A stretch of 64,000 bases of DNA from Paraphoma chrysanthemicola (GCA_020744225.1 JAGMWG010000012.1:310001-374000); one strand, 5' to 3'; shown: positions 10,947-20,285, numbered from the stretch's first letter. Notes: generated by a model from the letters alone, not told the origin. A program made the numbers and translations.

Positions 10947-11936
10947 TCAGAGAATCTTCCGGAGCGGTGCACTACTCATCATCTTCAGCATTCTCTTCTT
11001 CTCAACATATGTAGGCGTCTTCCACCACTCCTCATATTTGACAGGCTGGAATCCCTTGTCTCGCCAGGCTTGGACATGCTCAGGCTTGATCTGGTGCCAC
11101 GGTATTCCCATATCCTTGGACACTTGGTCCATCAGGCAGTCCTTGACCATGTGTGTCATGTTGGCGCGGTCGGTGGGGACTTTTTCGAAGAATAGTTCGA
11201 ACATCTGATCTTCTTCAGACTTGCCCTTCCCCACGGCCCGGTCCATGTTTCGAACAACCTTCTTCTTGTTGTATGCTGATGGATTCATCCACTGTGACAC
11301 CCTGTCGTAATCTAGCTGGAAACCTCCCTCATCATAGGCCGGAGATCCATGACGACCCTTGTCGTAACAGCGATAAAGGTGATGGAATGTTTCCAGTGGG
11401 TTTTCGCGAGACTCTTGGACGAAGAGCTCGTTCTCTACAAAGCTGGTGAGGCGACCTTTAGGTTTAACAGGCTTGAAGATGTCGCACGTAGCCTCGAGAT
11501 GTTTTCTCTGGTCGTCGGGAATGTCCCACTTGTTGTAGCGGGGGCGTGTCTTACGACCCGGGGTAGGTCTTGGGTCTCGAAGTTGTGAGCGGTCAAAATC
11601 GAACTCTACATCGGGAGTTGTGAGGCGGGGCTTCTTTGGCTGCTCTTGAATATCTTGAGTAGCGTGCGCACTCTCGGATGTTGCTGTGAATCCTTGAGTT
11701 GAAGACATAGTTGCTGCCTTCACGCCAGCTTTTCGCTTTTTCGGACCTGATTCCCCTTTCGAAGAATATTTCCTCTTTTGGCTCGTAGATTTGGGCTTGG
11801 GCTATTCTTTCTCCGCTTGCTCAGCAGGAGATAGCTGTTTCTTTGGGACCCCAGAGCTGATATTTTCCTTGTTCTGGACATCGTGTTGAGTGTGCACGTC
11901 CGCCCCAGTCGTTGCATTGCCTCGAGTTCGCGGCAT
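10947..11936 (-). CDS. Uncharacterised basic protein; 5' end interrupted by an in-frame TAG
   Basis: The uninterrupted part, 11723..10947, encodes about 254-258 residues with charged, aromatic-rich blocks (RPRYNKWDIPDDQRKHLEA, LETFHHLYRCYDKGRHGSP, FQPVKYEEWWKTPTYVEKKR) that look conserved, but I do not recognise a family. Upstream the same frame continues with protein-like sequence to an ATG at 11936 (MPRTRGNATTGADVH), but it is broken by TAG at 11804..11802. Either translation starts at ATG 11708 (MSSTQGF), or a 48-nt intron 11849..11802 with a weak GTCCCA donor and AATAG acceptor is removed in frame, or the gene carries a nonsense change. The piece between TAG and 11708 contains SQKRK and GPKKRKAG, a classic nuclear-localisation pattern, so the choice decides whether the protein is nuclear. 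The span given covers the longest form. Confidence 0.6.
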
Positions 11937-13008
11937 CTTCGAAGCGCAAAACCGGATTAGCTCTAACGAGAGTACTTCGTACTGCCAAATCCGAGAAATA
12001 ACATCTGTATTGCAATTCTCGCACGTTGTGATAATCTAGGAAAGATCTGATCGGGTCGCATGAAGCTTCAGGGGGCTTTGACGTCAACTGTTTACCCCGT
12101 CACCACGCGACCGATGCGCGTCCATTCGGAGCGACCGCCAACCGCTCCCTATCTATCGCAACATTACTGACATCGTGAGAACTGCTCACCCCCACCAACG
12201 AACCTCGCAAAACGCACGTGACTTCTTACCAACCATTGCCATGCTGCAACTCCACGCAGCAGAGGTCACATTAAGACCCGTCAGCACGGTTGAGGCTGCA
12301 TTTTGGAACGTTCGGCTGCGGGCCCGGTCTGCAAGGCCCTGCAAACTGCACCGCGTGAGCTTACTCCTTCCACTCCGCCACGAATCCTTTCGGACGGTAG
12401 TTCGCAAGATGATGGCTTGATCTAGCCAGTAGTAGTTCTCGCTTGCCGTTGGATATGCACGATCTGCAGGAGCATGTATCGTGCAGTAGCCCGGTCAAGG
12501 TAGGGCATTGTAAGGTGACTCGCAAGGCAGACATGTCAGACGTTCTAGAAACTCTGCCATTCAGAGGAGTTAGTGCTCGGAGGGCTGTGTCATGCAAAGA
12601 CTATTGGCCGGGTGATGTGTTTGATCGGTGTACACAGGATCGAAAGAATAGTTTGATCGTCTCATCCTTCTGTCGCTATCCGCGGATGCAGAGGGACGTC
12701 GGGAATAATCGCAAGAGGAGCAAAGAAGGCTATCGTAAGCTAACTAGGTTCAGGAGTGTCGCAGGCGAGTTGAGACGGATCGTTGTAATTTGAAGTTATA
12801 TGGGGACTTACAACCTCTCAATATAGTTGCCCGGATTGTATGAAGATTTTCATGGGTACGATGTGGCCGATTTTCGGTCCGCGGGGAATGCTAAGCAAAA
12901 TTTTCCTCGACCGACCACCGAACATGACCCGCGTGCAGCCACTACGCCCACAAAAACATCTAGATTATATTTATCTTAATTGAAAATGGTGCCATCAACA
13001 CCACAACA
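11937..13008. other. Intergenic region upstream of the tRNA gene
   Basis: About 1.07 kb holding the promoter of the minus-strand gene at 11936 and the 5' flank of the tRNA-Lys gene. An open frame at 12443..12793 has no domain and no codon pattern like its neighbours, so I leave it out. An A/T-rich stretch immediately before the tRNA (about 12962-12985) could assist Pol III factor binding; that is inference. Confidence 0.45.
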
Positions 13009-13170
13009 GCCTGGTTAGCGTACGTTCAATTCAATCCGACTCCAACTCGATCAATCGCTAACATCTCTCCAGTCAATCGGTAGAGCGTGAGACTCTTAGT
13101 TTCACGTCCTAACAGGACGATTGATCCAATCGCAATCTCAAGGTTGCGGGTTCGACCCCCGCATCGGGCT
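13009..13170 (+). tRNA. tRNA-Lys (anticodon CTT) with two introns
   Basis: The mature parts are 13009..13019, 13073..13098 and 13135..13170. Acceptor GCCTGGT (13009-13015) pairs with ATCGGGC (13163-13169) using two G-T wobbles. D-stem GCTC is formed by GC (13018-13019) plus TC (13073-13074) and pairs with GAGC (13083-13086) around an AATCGGTA loop. Anticodon stem TGAGA/TCTCA encloses CT-CTT-A-A; the anticodon is 13095-13097. T-arm GCGGG-TTCGACC-CCCGC is perfect, with discriminator T. Intron B (13099..13134, 36 nt) is at the canonical 37/38 position. Intron A (13020..13072, 53 nt) splits the D-stem and has GTACGT, GCTAAC and CCAG, exactly like the mRNA introns of this window; it also splits the A box. 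A T-run follows at 13183. The tRNA identity is firm; how intron A is removed is unknown. Confidence 0.9.
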
Positions 13171-13182
13171 TTGCAGTGTTTC

Positions 13183-13188
13183 TTTTTT
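13183..13188 (+). terminator. Pol III T-run terminator of the tRNA-Lys gene
   Basis: Six consecutive T residues start 12 bases after the discriminator base of the tRNA, followed by a second T5 run at 13191, the usual RNA polymerase III stop. Confidence 0.75.
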
Positions 13189-13990
13189 ATTTTTGTTGTG
13201 TGGTGGTCGTTGTGGAATGGTGTTTGGGTGTTGAGCGACGCTGCTGGCGGTCCAGGACCACATCAGACACCGTCGCACCCCACATGGTCCGAAATGCTCC
13301 GCTCCATTTTCTTTTGATTATGCTGAGGGCAAAGAACGTTGCCGAAGACAATCGTTATTTTTATGGTGTTGACACACATTTTCTTAATAACTGAGTGCTA
13401 TGGAGGTGCACAGAGTTTTGACATATACTTTCTGTTCGCATTTCGTCAAAGACTACTTGGATAGTAGTTTACTGTCTCCATCAATATAGAGATCAAGCTT
13501 TCGCACAAGGGCAATTGGCAGCGCAAGATACAAGCAATGCCCAGATGTGGGCTGCGGTCTTTCACGATTACCACGGCTATCAAACTTGCGGTACACAGAT
13601 TACATTAGTCTCGCCCTTCGTTCCCTGACCCGTGTTTCCGCATCAAATTGCGGTAGAAGATGAATGTGTCTGATAGCTAAGGAAGCGGGAGTAGCCATCT
13701 CATGATTGGACGACGATAAAGGTCTCCAACTTATCTGGCTAAGACCAGTGATATCGGCCTCCACCATTCATCTCTGCCATGATCCGATAGCCCAACTCTC
13801 CGAATGGGTCGTGAGTAGACCGGCCAGCACTGTAAGCCTTCGTTGTTGGAGTGAGGCGCTGCATAACACCAGCATACTCTAAGTGTAGAGATGCACGTTT
13901 GGCTACGCTTCTATTCTGGTTCTCTTGAAGAGGCTATCGATTTGGGCAGGCTGGCCGCCCAAGCCTTGCACCGAAAGGCCAGTTCTTCGA
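13189..13990. other. Intergenic region, nothing recognised
   Basis: About 800 bp between the tRNA terminator and the 3' end of the metallopeptidase gene. Only short frames; plus-strand frames from 13891 are antisense to the neighbouring gene. No repeat or RNA gene seen. The proximal end should include the 3' UTR of the minus-strand gene. Confidence 0.4.
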
Positions 13991-14995
13991 CTATGAGGAC
14001 GTGCCTGGTCGAACTGGAACGTGCATATTACCACCCCTTCGCGCTTTCTCGCGTGGTGTCCTATGGTCTTCTTGTTGTGCTGGGTTATCCTTCTCCTCGA
14101 CTGGTACGTCGCTGGACGCGGTCTCGTTTGTGGGCTCTTCGCATTTGCTCTCATTCTGATCGCCTTGATCCTCGACGGTCTTCTTGTAGTCTTTCCACAG
14201 TTTCTTGATGCTTGTGCCGCAGCAATCATGCCATAACTTTCCCTCTTCATAGTTGCAATCTCTCAATGCCTCGTTTATTTTTCTCACAATATCGGCACCG
14301 TGATCTTTCTCCAGCCACTGCAAGAAGTATCCTGTTCGCTCATAGCCGGCATCCCAGTCGCAGTCGGTGTGTCTCTTCCAATGCGGTGGGGCATAGCCAG
14401 CCTTCAATCGCACCCAATCCGCCACGCCTTCCGTCAAGCCAACAGGCGCAGTCCCAAATGCACTATGCTGCCAGCAATGTACCATCTCGTGCACGAGCAC
14501 TCCCAGTATCTCCTCCTTCTGCCGCGACTCGGGTACAAACTCAATGTACTTTGTGCTGAGATGTATCTCCTTGTGGTCGTCATCGAGGTCGAGCCCGGTC
14601 GTGTACGCAACGCCTTCCATGTCGCGAAGGACAAGAGTCACGGACCGCGTCGGCGGTATACATGAAGTATGCATGTGCTTGTATAAGAGTCTGAGGACAG
14701 CATCAACGGCATCTTCGAGAGCTGCTGAGGCGTGCACGAGGCGAAGGAATGCGCGTGCGCCATGCGAGGACAGATCACGAAGTTCTAGGCGTAAGAGAGG
14801 TTTGCGCGGTGGGGAGACTTTCGATTTATCAGAAGCGGCTTGTTCACTAGAAGAGCAGTCCTGTGCATTAGGAGTAGACTCCGTTTCGTTATGTGATGGA
14901 GGTAATGCGGAGGATTGTGGAGGCGGTGGGGTAGAGCTAGAGGCTTCTGTAGGCATTGTTGCAATCTGGTAGTACTTGGGCATTTCAGAAGACAT
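13991..14995 (-). CDS. Basic secretory protein (BSP)-family putative metallopeptidase
   Basis: 334 residues in one exon. The central domain (about residues 65-260) matches the plant-type basic secretory protein family, a zincin-like group: HEMVH at residues 169-173 supplies two metal ligands and the catalytic Glu, and LTEGVADWVRLKAGY follows at 187-201 with further conserved acidic positions; GYFLQWLEKDHG and DCNYEEGKLW complete the family pattern. Plant members are linked to defence and are secreted; here I see no signal peptide. Instead there is a 60-residue Ser/Pro/Thr-rich N-terminus and a charged C-terminal tail (about residues 285-334), suggesting an intracellular protein. The start at MSSEMPKYY is the first ATG of the frame. 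It is divergent from EMW1 across 451 bp. Peptidase activity is inferred from the motif only. Confidence 0.85.
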   Translation of the reverse strand: MSSEMPKYYQIATMPTEASSSTPPPPQSSALPPSHNETESTPNAQDCSSSEQAASDKSKVSPPRKPLLRLELRDLSSHGARAFLRLVHASAALEDAVDAVLRLLYKHMHTSCIPPTRSVTLVLRDMEGVAYTTGLDLDDDHKEIHLSTKYIEFVPESRQKEEILGVLVHEMVHCWQHSAFGTAPVGLTEGVADWVRLKAGYAPPHWKRHTDCDWDAGYERTGYFLQWLEKDHGADIVRKINEALRDCNYEEGKLWHDCCGTSIKKLWKDYKKTVEDQGDQNESKCEEPTNETASSDVPVEEKDNPAQQEDHRTPREKARRGGNMHVPVRPGTSS

Positions 14996-15446
14996 CGAGA
15001 GCAGTGTTCTCTTATAAGTTCAGTGGATGTTGCCTTGCGTTGTAGTACTCGTTGCCTAATTGTGTGTGAAGGTATGGAGACGCAAGTAGATCCGAGGGCG
15101 CTGGTAGCTTCCAATGTCGTTCTTATCGATAACTAAAGCACTATGACGAGTTATGCTCATTGAGCATCATGGAAAGGCACACGTAACGTGCATATGTTAT
15201 GTGATTCTTCCTAGCATTTGATCAAACAACTGGAGGTTCCATCATTTTCGTCAGCTTGTTTGCGCAAACTTTCGGCGCGGTAAATTACGTCTTTCGCAGC
15301 AATTATGTGACTTCCAGTTTGGTCAGTCTCAATGCGGTTAGCACGCCACAACCCAAATTTCTCCCAAGTTAGTCATCGTCTCGCTGCCTATTGCCCACGA
15401 ATTTGCGAAAAGGTACTGCCTCGTTATTCACTGTACGACTTGCAAG
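14996..15446. other. Divergent promoter region (BSP-like gene / EMW1)
   Basis: A 451-bp region between two gene starts facing away from each other, so it should drive both. No clear TATA box on either side. No open frame worth listing. Confidence 0.5.
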
Positions 15447-18221
15447 ATGGGGGATGTATTGCTCGAGTTCTTTCGCGCCTCACTGCCGGACGAACTTACT
15501 GCCGTTTTGGAGGACGTCCTCAAGGCCACAGAATCAGGCGACTTTCTTGCAGTTTTCCAGCAACCGGAAGTGCAAGTTCTGCTAGGACATGACGAGACCG
15601 ATGCGACAAAGGCAGTCAAACTGGATGACTTCCCCATATGGAGCGACTACATCTTTCACCGACTCGGCATAATACTAGCTAAAAGAGGCGACGAGCAGGG
15701 AACGCCTGTGCGGGAAACAGCTGCATATCGACAACATTTGGTCTTCCTGGTAGCAATCGCGGCGCTTTATGCATTCATTCAGTCAACGGTCACAGGCCCA
15801 CCCTTGGCTTTCGATGCGGCGAAAGTAACACTACCGTCTCAAATTTGGGATGACGCAACTAGTCTCAGGAAAATCCGGGCAGACTTGGTCACTTCGCTGA
15901 GTGCAGATGGAGTTGCGGCCTATAAGCTTACGCCGAATGTCGAGCTGCTTTGTCTGGCGGAGACCATTTTGATATGCCCGCCGATCCAGAAGAACATCAA
16001 TTTATCCGCCTGGGTACGCATGCGAGTCAACTTCGTTCATCAGAGGCTACTCAGTGAGCCGGCTTCAAGCTTGCAAACTGCCATCTATGACGATTTGAAA
16101 GTCGTAGAGGGCTTGGTATCAAGCCATGAGAAGACGTCAGACATTGCAGACTTGCACGCGACCTTCCTGCTGGAGAGAGCCGCCATACATACACACCACG
16201 GTTTCGACAAAAAGGCGAAGGCTGATATAGACCAAGCGACCGCGGAACGGAAATTTGAGTTTGCGTTGACTGGGCTCATGGGAAAAAGGACAAAATTCCA
16301 GCAGAAAGACACAAGCCAGTTGCTGGTATTGGCTCGTAGTGCAGGCTCTCAGACGAATGGCGCTGCACAGGAAGCTTCAAAGCCCAAAGCATTGGATCTG
16401 AATGACGACACATTGCATGAGTCGATACAGTACACAGAGAAGTCGGTTTCGACCGACATCAAGAATGACTCTTCGCTGCCGGCCAGCCTCGCAGAACTCG
16501 ATCCTGCGAATCAGCCCATTCTTGATCCCCTTGATTCGGTCATATTATTGTCGCTTGCTGAAAGCATCAAGAACACAAATCCAGCGGACGGCTTGACTCG
16601 AGAGGAGACGATTCCTTATGCCACAAGAGTACTGGAAGGCGGAAGCTCAAACTGGCAGGTCTACACGCAAGCTCTATTAGTACGCAGTCGTATCGAGGGA
16701 TACAAGTCAAGAACTATGGAGAGGGGTTTGCTGCAACTGCAAGCTCTTGTCGATCAAGTGATTGCTGAAACCTCAGGCGAGGCTACCACAGACGCTGAGA
16801 CGAACGAAAAGATAACTTCCTTCCTCCCACAAGCGAAGGAAGGTGAGGCGGCCACGATCAGTGAACGACTCCGATACATTTTTCCACTTAGCTCGCCATC
16901 ACGGTGGGAGCTTGAAGCTGAGCTCGCAGCTCGCTGGGTCCATATCGGTGGCCTCCGTTCAGCACTTGAGATCTACGAACGCCTGGAGATGTGGGCCGAG
17001 GCCGCTTTGTGCTGGGCAGCGACAGAGAAAGAGGACAAGGCACGCAGAGTAATGCGGAAACAACTCTTTCATGCGACCAAGGGTAGCGACGAGGATGTTG
17101 ATGTCGACTCAGAAGCTTGGGAAGGTCCAGCACGCGATCCTCCACCCACTGAGGCACCACGGTTTTACTGCATTCTCGGCGACATCGACAAGGACCTTTC
17201 AATGTACGAAAAAGCGTGGGAGGTATCCGGGAATCGCTATGCTCGTGCACAGCGCTCACTTGGCCAGCACTACATCGCTCAGCGCGATTGGGAGAAAGCT
17301 GCAGGGGCTTACGAACTCTCACTCAAAGTCAACACACTGTACCAGCCAGCCTGGTTCGCTCTCGGCTGCGCATACCTCGAGTTACAGCAGTTCAAGAACG
17401 CCGTTGAAGCCTTCTCGCGCTGCGTCCAAATCGACGATCGCGATGCAGAGTCATGGTCGAATCTTGCTGCTGCACTGCTGCATCTCAGACCAAGAGCCAA
17501 GACAAACGAAGATGGCGAGGAACAGAAGGTCACCAACCATCCTCGGACGGATGCTCTGAAAGCTTTCAAGCGAGCTGCGACGCTCAAGCACGATAATTAT
17601 CGCATCTGGTCAAACGTTCTTGCTGTAGCTGCATCGACTGAACCGCCATCTTGGAACGACGTCATCAATGCGCAGCGCAACATTTGCGAACTACGCGGCT
17701 CGACAGATGGTGAGAAATGTGTAGACGCCGAAATCCTAGATATGCTCATCAAGCATCTGGTCCAGTCAGACGAAGACTTCGACATCACCAGGCCAGGTCT
17801 CGCGCGTATGGCCAACGAGCTGATTGAGAAGAACATCAAACCTCTCATCACATTCTCGCCAAAGCTTTGGACGATCCTTTCCACCCTATACACACATACC
17901 CAGCGTCCCGGCTCAGCGCTCGAATGCCACGAGAAAGCATGGCGCGCCGTCACGTCGCAGCCGAAATGGGAGTCTGGGACGGAAGCGGAGTGGAATGCGG
18001 TTGTTGAACAGACTATCGACCTTGTGGATGCGTATGAGACTTTGGGACCGAGAGAGCGGACGGAGGGATTGGCCGCCGGTAGCGGAGAGCTTGTTGCGAA
18101 GGATTGGAAGTTCAAGGCGAGAAGTGCGGTTAGGAGTGTGAATGGTAAGGGCAAGGAGACTTGGGAGGATAGTGCGGGGTGGGATAGGCTGAAGGAGAGG
18201 CTGGACGAGTTGAAAGGATAG
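15447..18221 (+). CDS. EMW1: TPR protein, EMW1/TTC27 homologue
   Basis: 924-residue tetratricopeptide protein in a single exon, close to the length of yeast Emw1 (about 900). Emw1 is essential and linked to cell-wall integrity; human TTC27 belongs to the same family. The first 500 residues are helical without obvious repeats (opening MGDVLLEFFRASLPDEL). TPR units are clear at about residues 590-670: ARAQRSLGQHYIAQRDWEKA, GAYELSLKVNTLYQPAWFAL and VEAFSRCVQIDDRDAESWSN, with typical W/G/Y/A/P spacing, followed by further helical pairs to the C-terminus. Protein-protein scaffolding is expected; no catalytic motif is seen. The start is the first ATG of the frame, 451 bp from the divergent neighbour. 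Identification rests on overall architecture and length, so paralogous TPR families remain possible. Confidence 0.85.
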   Translation: MGDVLLEFFRASLPDELTAVLEDVLKATESGDFLAVFQQPEVQVLLGHDETDATKAVKLDDFPIWSDYIFHRLGIILAKRGDEQGTPVRETAAYRQHLVFLVAIAALYAFIQSTVTGPPLAFDAAKVTLPSQIWDDATSLRKIRADLVTSLSADGVAAYKLTPNVELLCLAETILICPPIQKNINLSAWVRMRVNFVHQRLLSEPASSLQTAIYDDLKVVEGLVSSHEKTSDIADLHATFLLERAAIHTHHGFDKKAKADIDQATAERKFEFALTGLMGKRTKFQQKDTSQLLVLARSAGSQTNGAAQEASKPKALDLNDDTLHESIQYTEKSVSTDIKNDSSLPASLAELDPANQPILDPLDSVILLSLAESIKNTNPADGLTREETIPYATRVLEGGSSNWQVYTQALLVRSRIEGYKSRTMERGLLQLQALVDQVIAETSGEATTDAETNEKITSFLPQAKEGEAATISERLRYIFPLSSPSRWELEAELAARWVHIGGLRSALEIYERLEMWAEAALCWAATEKEDKARRVMRKQLFHATKGSDEDVDVDSEAWEGPARDPPPTEAPRFYCILGDIDKDLSMYEKAWEVSGNRYARAQRSLGQHYIAQRDWEKAAGAYELSLKVNTLYQPAWFALGCAYLELQQFKNAVEAFSRCVQIDDRDAESWSNLAAALLHLRPRAKTNEDGEEQKVTNHPRTDALKAFKRAATLKHDNYRIWSNVLAVAASTEPPSWNDVINAQRNICELRGSTDGEKCVDAEILDMLIKHLVQSDEDFDITRPGLARMANELIEKNIKPLITFSPKLWTILSTLYTHTQRPGSALECHEKAWRAVTSQPKWESGTEAEWNAVVEQTIDLVDAYETLGPRERTEGLAAGSGELVAKDWKFKARSAVRSVNGKGKETWEDSAGWDRLKERLDELKG

Positions 18222-18480
18222 GACTGAACACATGCGCCTTAGTAGGGGCAAGAAGTGAAAGAAAAGAATACGTGCCAGAGGTGTGCAAATTAAACTCTCG
18301 GCTGGCCTGTTATGTGATGCATATAGTTTCTTCACATCTAAAACCATACAATTTCTTGGTTCACTCCGTCACGAATTTTAAGATCTGCTAGCCTCTCATG
18401 TACCATCCAATTCTACTACGCTTCGAGTATGAGCATTGCCTCGAACCTCACACAAGCTCCTAGTGTCTTTCACGCATTTC

Positions 18481-18993
18481 TCAAGACTCGGCATTGGTGA
18501 CACCTGGAGTCTACATCGTCAAAGTCAGTATCGAATCACAGATGAATCGCGCCCTGCGACAACGACATCAGTCGTCACATACCTTATTAACGTGCGCGAA
18601 GTGCGCGACGATAGTCATATGACCATGGCCAAAGCCCTTGACCTCGAAGTAATGGCCTTCATCCCAAAGGTGCTTCTTCAGCGGGGCGTTATCCTCGCCC
18701 TCGAGGTTGGGGAAGCGGAACCACAGATCGGAGTAAGACTCGTCCCAGCCGTAGGTCTTGCGAGCGAGAGCCTCAAGTTGCTTGGGATCCTTTAGTACGC
18801 TGGGTGAGTGTGAACAGGGGCAATCTTTTACCCCGTAGCTCTCGACCTTGCTGATGGGCACACGAATACAGGTCTCTGTGGGCTCCTCGTACTCGCGCAT
18901 GAGGATGTAGGGAGCCTCCATCTCGATCTCAGGCTGGGAGGACATTGCTCGTGTACTTTCGGGCACCATTCCTTGTGTGCTCACCGGAGCCAT
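18481..18993 (-). CDS. Small hypothetical protein, two exons
   Basis: 146 residues if exon 1 is 18993..18583 and exon 2 is 18510..18481, with a 72-nt intron (GTATGT donor, ACTGAC branch, GTAG acceptor) ending in TPGVTNAES. The core is charged and aromatic (YILMREYEEPTETCIRVPI, KTYGWDESYSDLWFRFP, KKHLWDEGHYFEVKGFGHG) and looks like a folded domain, but I do not recognise it. No signal peptide, no membrane segment. An internal 51-nt GTGAGC...CCCAG stretch near the start (18984..18934) could also be spliced in frame, which would shorten the N-terminus; initiation at MSSQPEIEM (18942) is another choice. It faces EMW1 tail to tail. Confidence 0.65.
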
Positions 18994-19152
18994 TACTAAA
19001 GTCTGGGATATGGAGCGGAAAATGCTGAAAGGTTGAGGTCGAGGTGATCGGTGGAAAGGGACGAGAGACGGATTTGGGAGATGGAGGTGACGGTTTGAGC
19101 GGCAGTATAAATGGAAGAAGTGTGGAATATATACAGGCACCGTGGCCGCTGA

Positions 19153-19160
19153 CTTATATA
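19153..19160 (-). promoter_or_regulatory. Candidate TATA box of the 18481-18993 gene
   Basis: Minus-strand TATATAAG lies 160 nt upstream of the ATG at 18993; another A/T-rich tract lies nearer (about 19127-19134). Position and sequence suit a strongly regulated fungal promoter, but no transcript start is visible. Confidence 0.4.
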
Positions 19161-20027
19161 CGCGGGCCACCCGCTTGCTGTGCCGCTTTTCACGATTCTG
19201 TATTTGTTCCTGGTAGCCGGCTCGACGTGATCGCCACAATGAAAAAGTTTACTTGTCCGGCTTTGAAGTATGAAAATGTGGCCGGGCTCAGTCGAATTCA
19301 TAGGGCGAGAGAAGAGACGATCAGGGGCACGAACAGCATGTCGTGATGATAAATAAAATGGCAGACCAGTAGCCACAGAGTTGTTAGACCGGCTCAGAAG
19401 TGCCTCTCGTTCGCAACACTCGTCCCCAGAGTAGAGACAAGTGAACGACTCGAGGCTAACATGACTGGCAGCGGGCCTTAGACTATCCGTCACTCTTGAT
19501 CTGTCGGCAAAGGAAGCTCTTCGAGACATGACCACTTTAACAATAGACATGTAAGGAGGCAATGAACACTACTTATACCAGAATGTGCTTGCTAATACAC
19601 GAAGGAGTTTCACAGTGTGCTTGCCCGTGGATAAGCAGCAAGCAGAACATTCACGCAATACAACCGGTAGGAAACGACATACAAGCAAACCGCTAATCTT
19701 CCAGCCCCGTCACGAACACATAGTGAGATATTGTGGAACGGACGTGCTAGGCAACGATCGCGACTTGCTGAAGGGGCCCTTGTTGAACTCTCGGAGCCAG
19801 ATATTGAATGGATGACGTGCCATGTTGTTTCGAATGAATAGGCCGATCAAGTCAAAAGCGAATGTCCGGAGTCTTAACAAAAGAAGTGTGGACAGCAAAG
19901 GTATCGGCGAGCGGGGGCGGGTCGAGGTTATAAGCCAGCGCTGCACGGACGGGTTGGTGAAAAGCAGACTTTAGTGCTGTCGTTGGTCGCGGGGCGGGCA
20001 GTATATTGCCGCATTCGGCAGGAACGC
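19161..20027. other. Intergenic region
   Basis: Upstream flank of the small gene at 18993. Short frames only; none has a domain. The last 40 bases contain a GGCAGTAT...ATACTGCC arrangement that leads into the 56-bp minisatellite and may be a diverged edge of it. Confidence 0.4.
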
Positions 20028-20285
20028 TATACTGCCGTTGATAGCTGTCAGTAGCCAGTATGTTTCCTTATTTGGTAACTCATGATACTGCCGTCGATAG
20101 CTGTCAGTAGCCAGTACATTTCCCGATCCAGTAGTTCGCGATACTGCACAGATTGCTGGCAGTAGTCAGTACATTTCCTTATTTGGTAAGTCGCGATACT
20201 GCCGTTGATTGCATACAGTAGCCAGGGTGTTTCCATATGCGGTAGGTCGTAATACTGCCATCGATTGCTGGCGGTAGCCAGTACC
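20028..20285 (+). repeat. Degenerate tandem repeat, 56-bp unit, about 4.6 copies
   Basis: Copies begin near 20028, 20084, 20140, 20195 and 20251 (spacing 56, 56, 55, 56). Each opens with ATACTGC and carries a CAGTAGYCAGT motif about 20 bases later, then usually a T-rich TTTCC tract and a GGTARBTCR end. Inside each unit ACTGC(C) and (G)GCAGT can pair as a short hairpin. A lone related segment occurs at 20418-20456 (ATACTGCCGTCGAC...GGGCAGTAGCC). No coding frame runs through the array. Confidence 0.8.

Noticed and set aside
13099..13116. GT...CTAACAG inside the anticodon intron of the tRNA looks like a tiny spliceosomal intron
   Set aside because: 18 nt is far too short, and the full 36-nt intron at position 37/38 explains the sequence.
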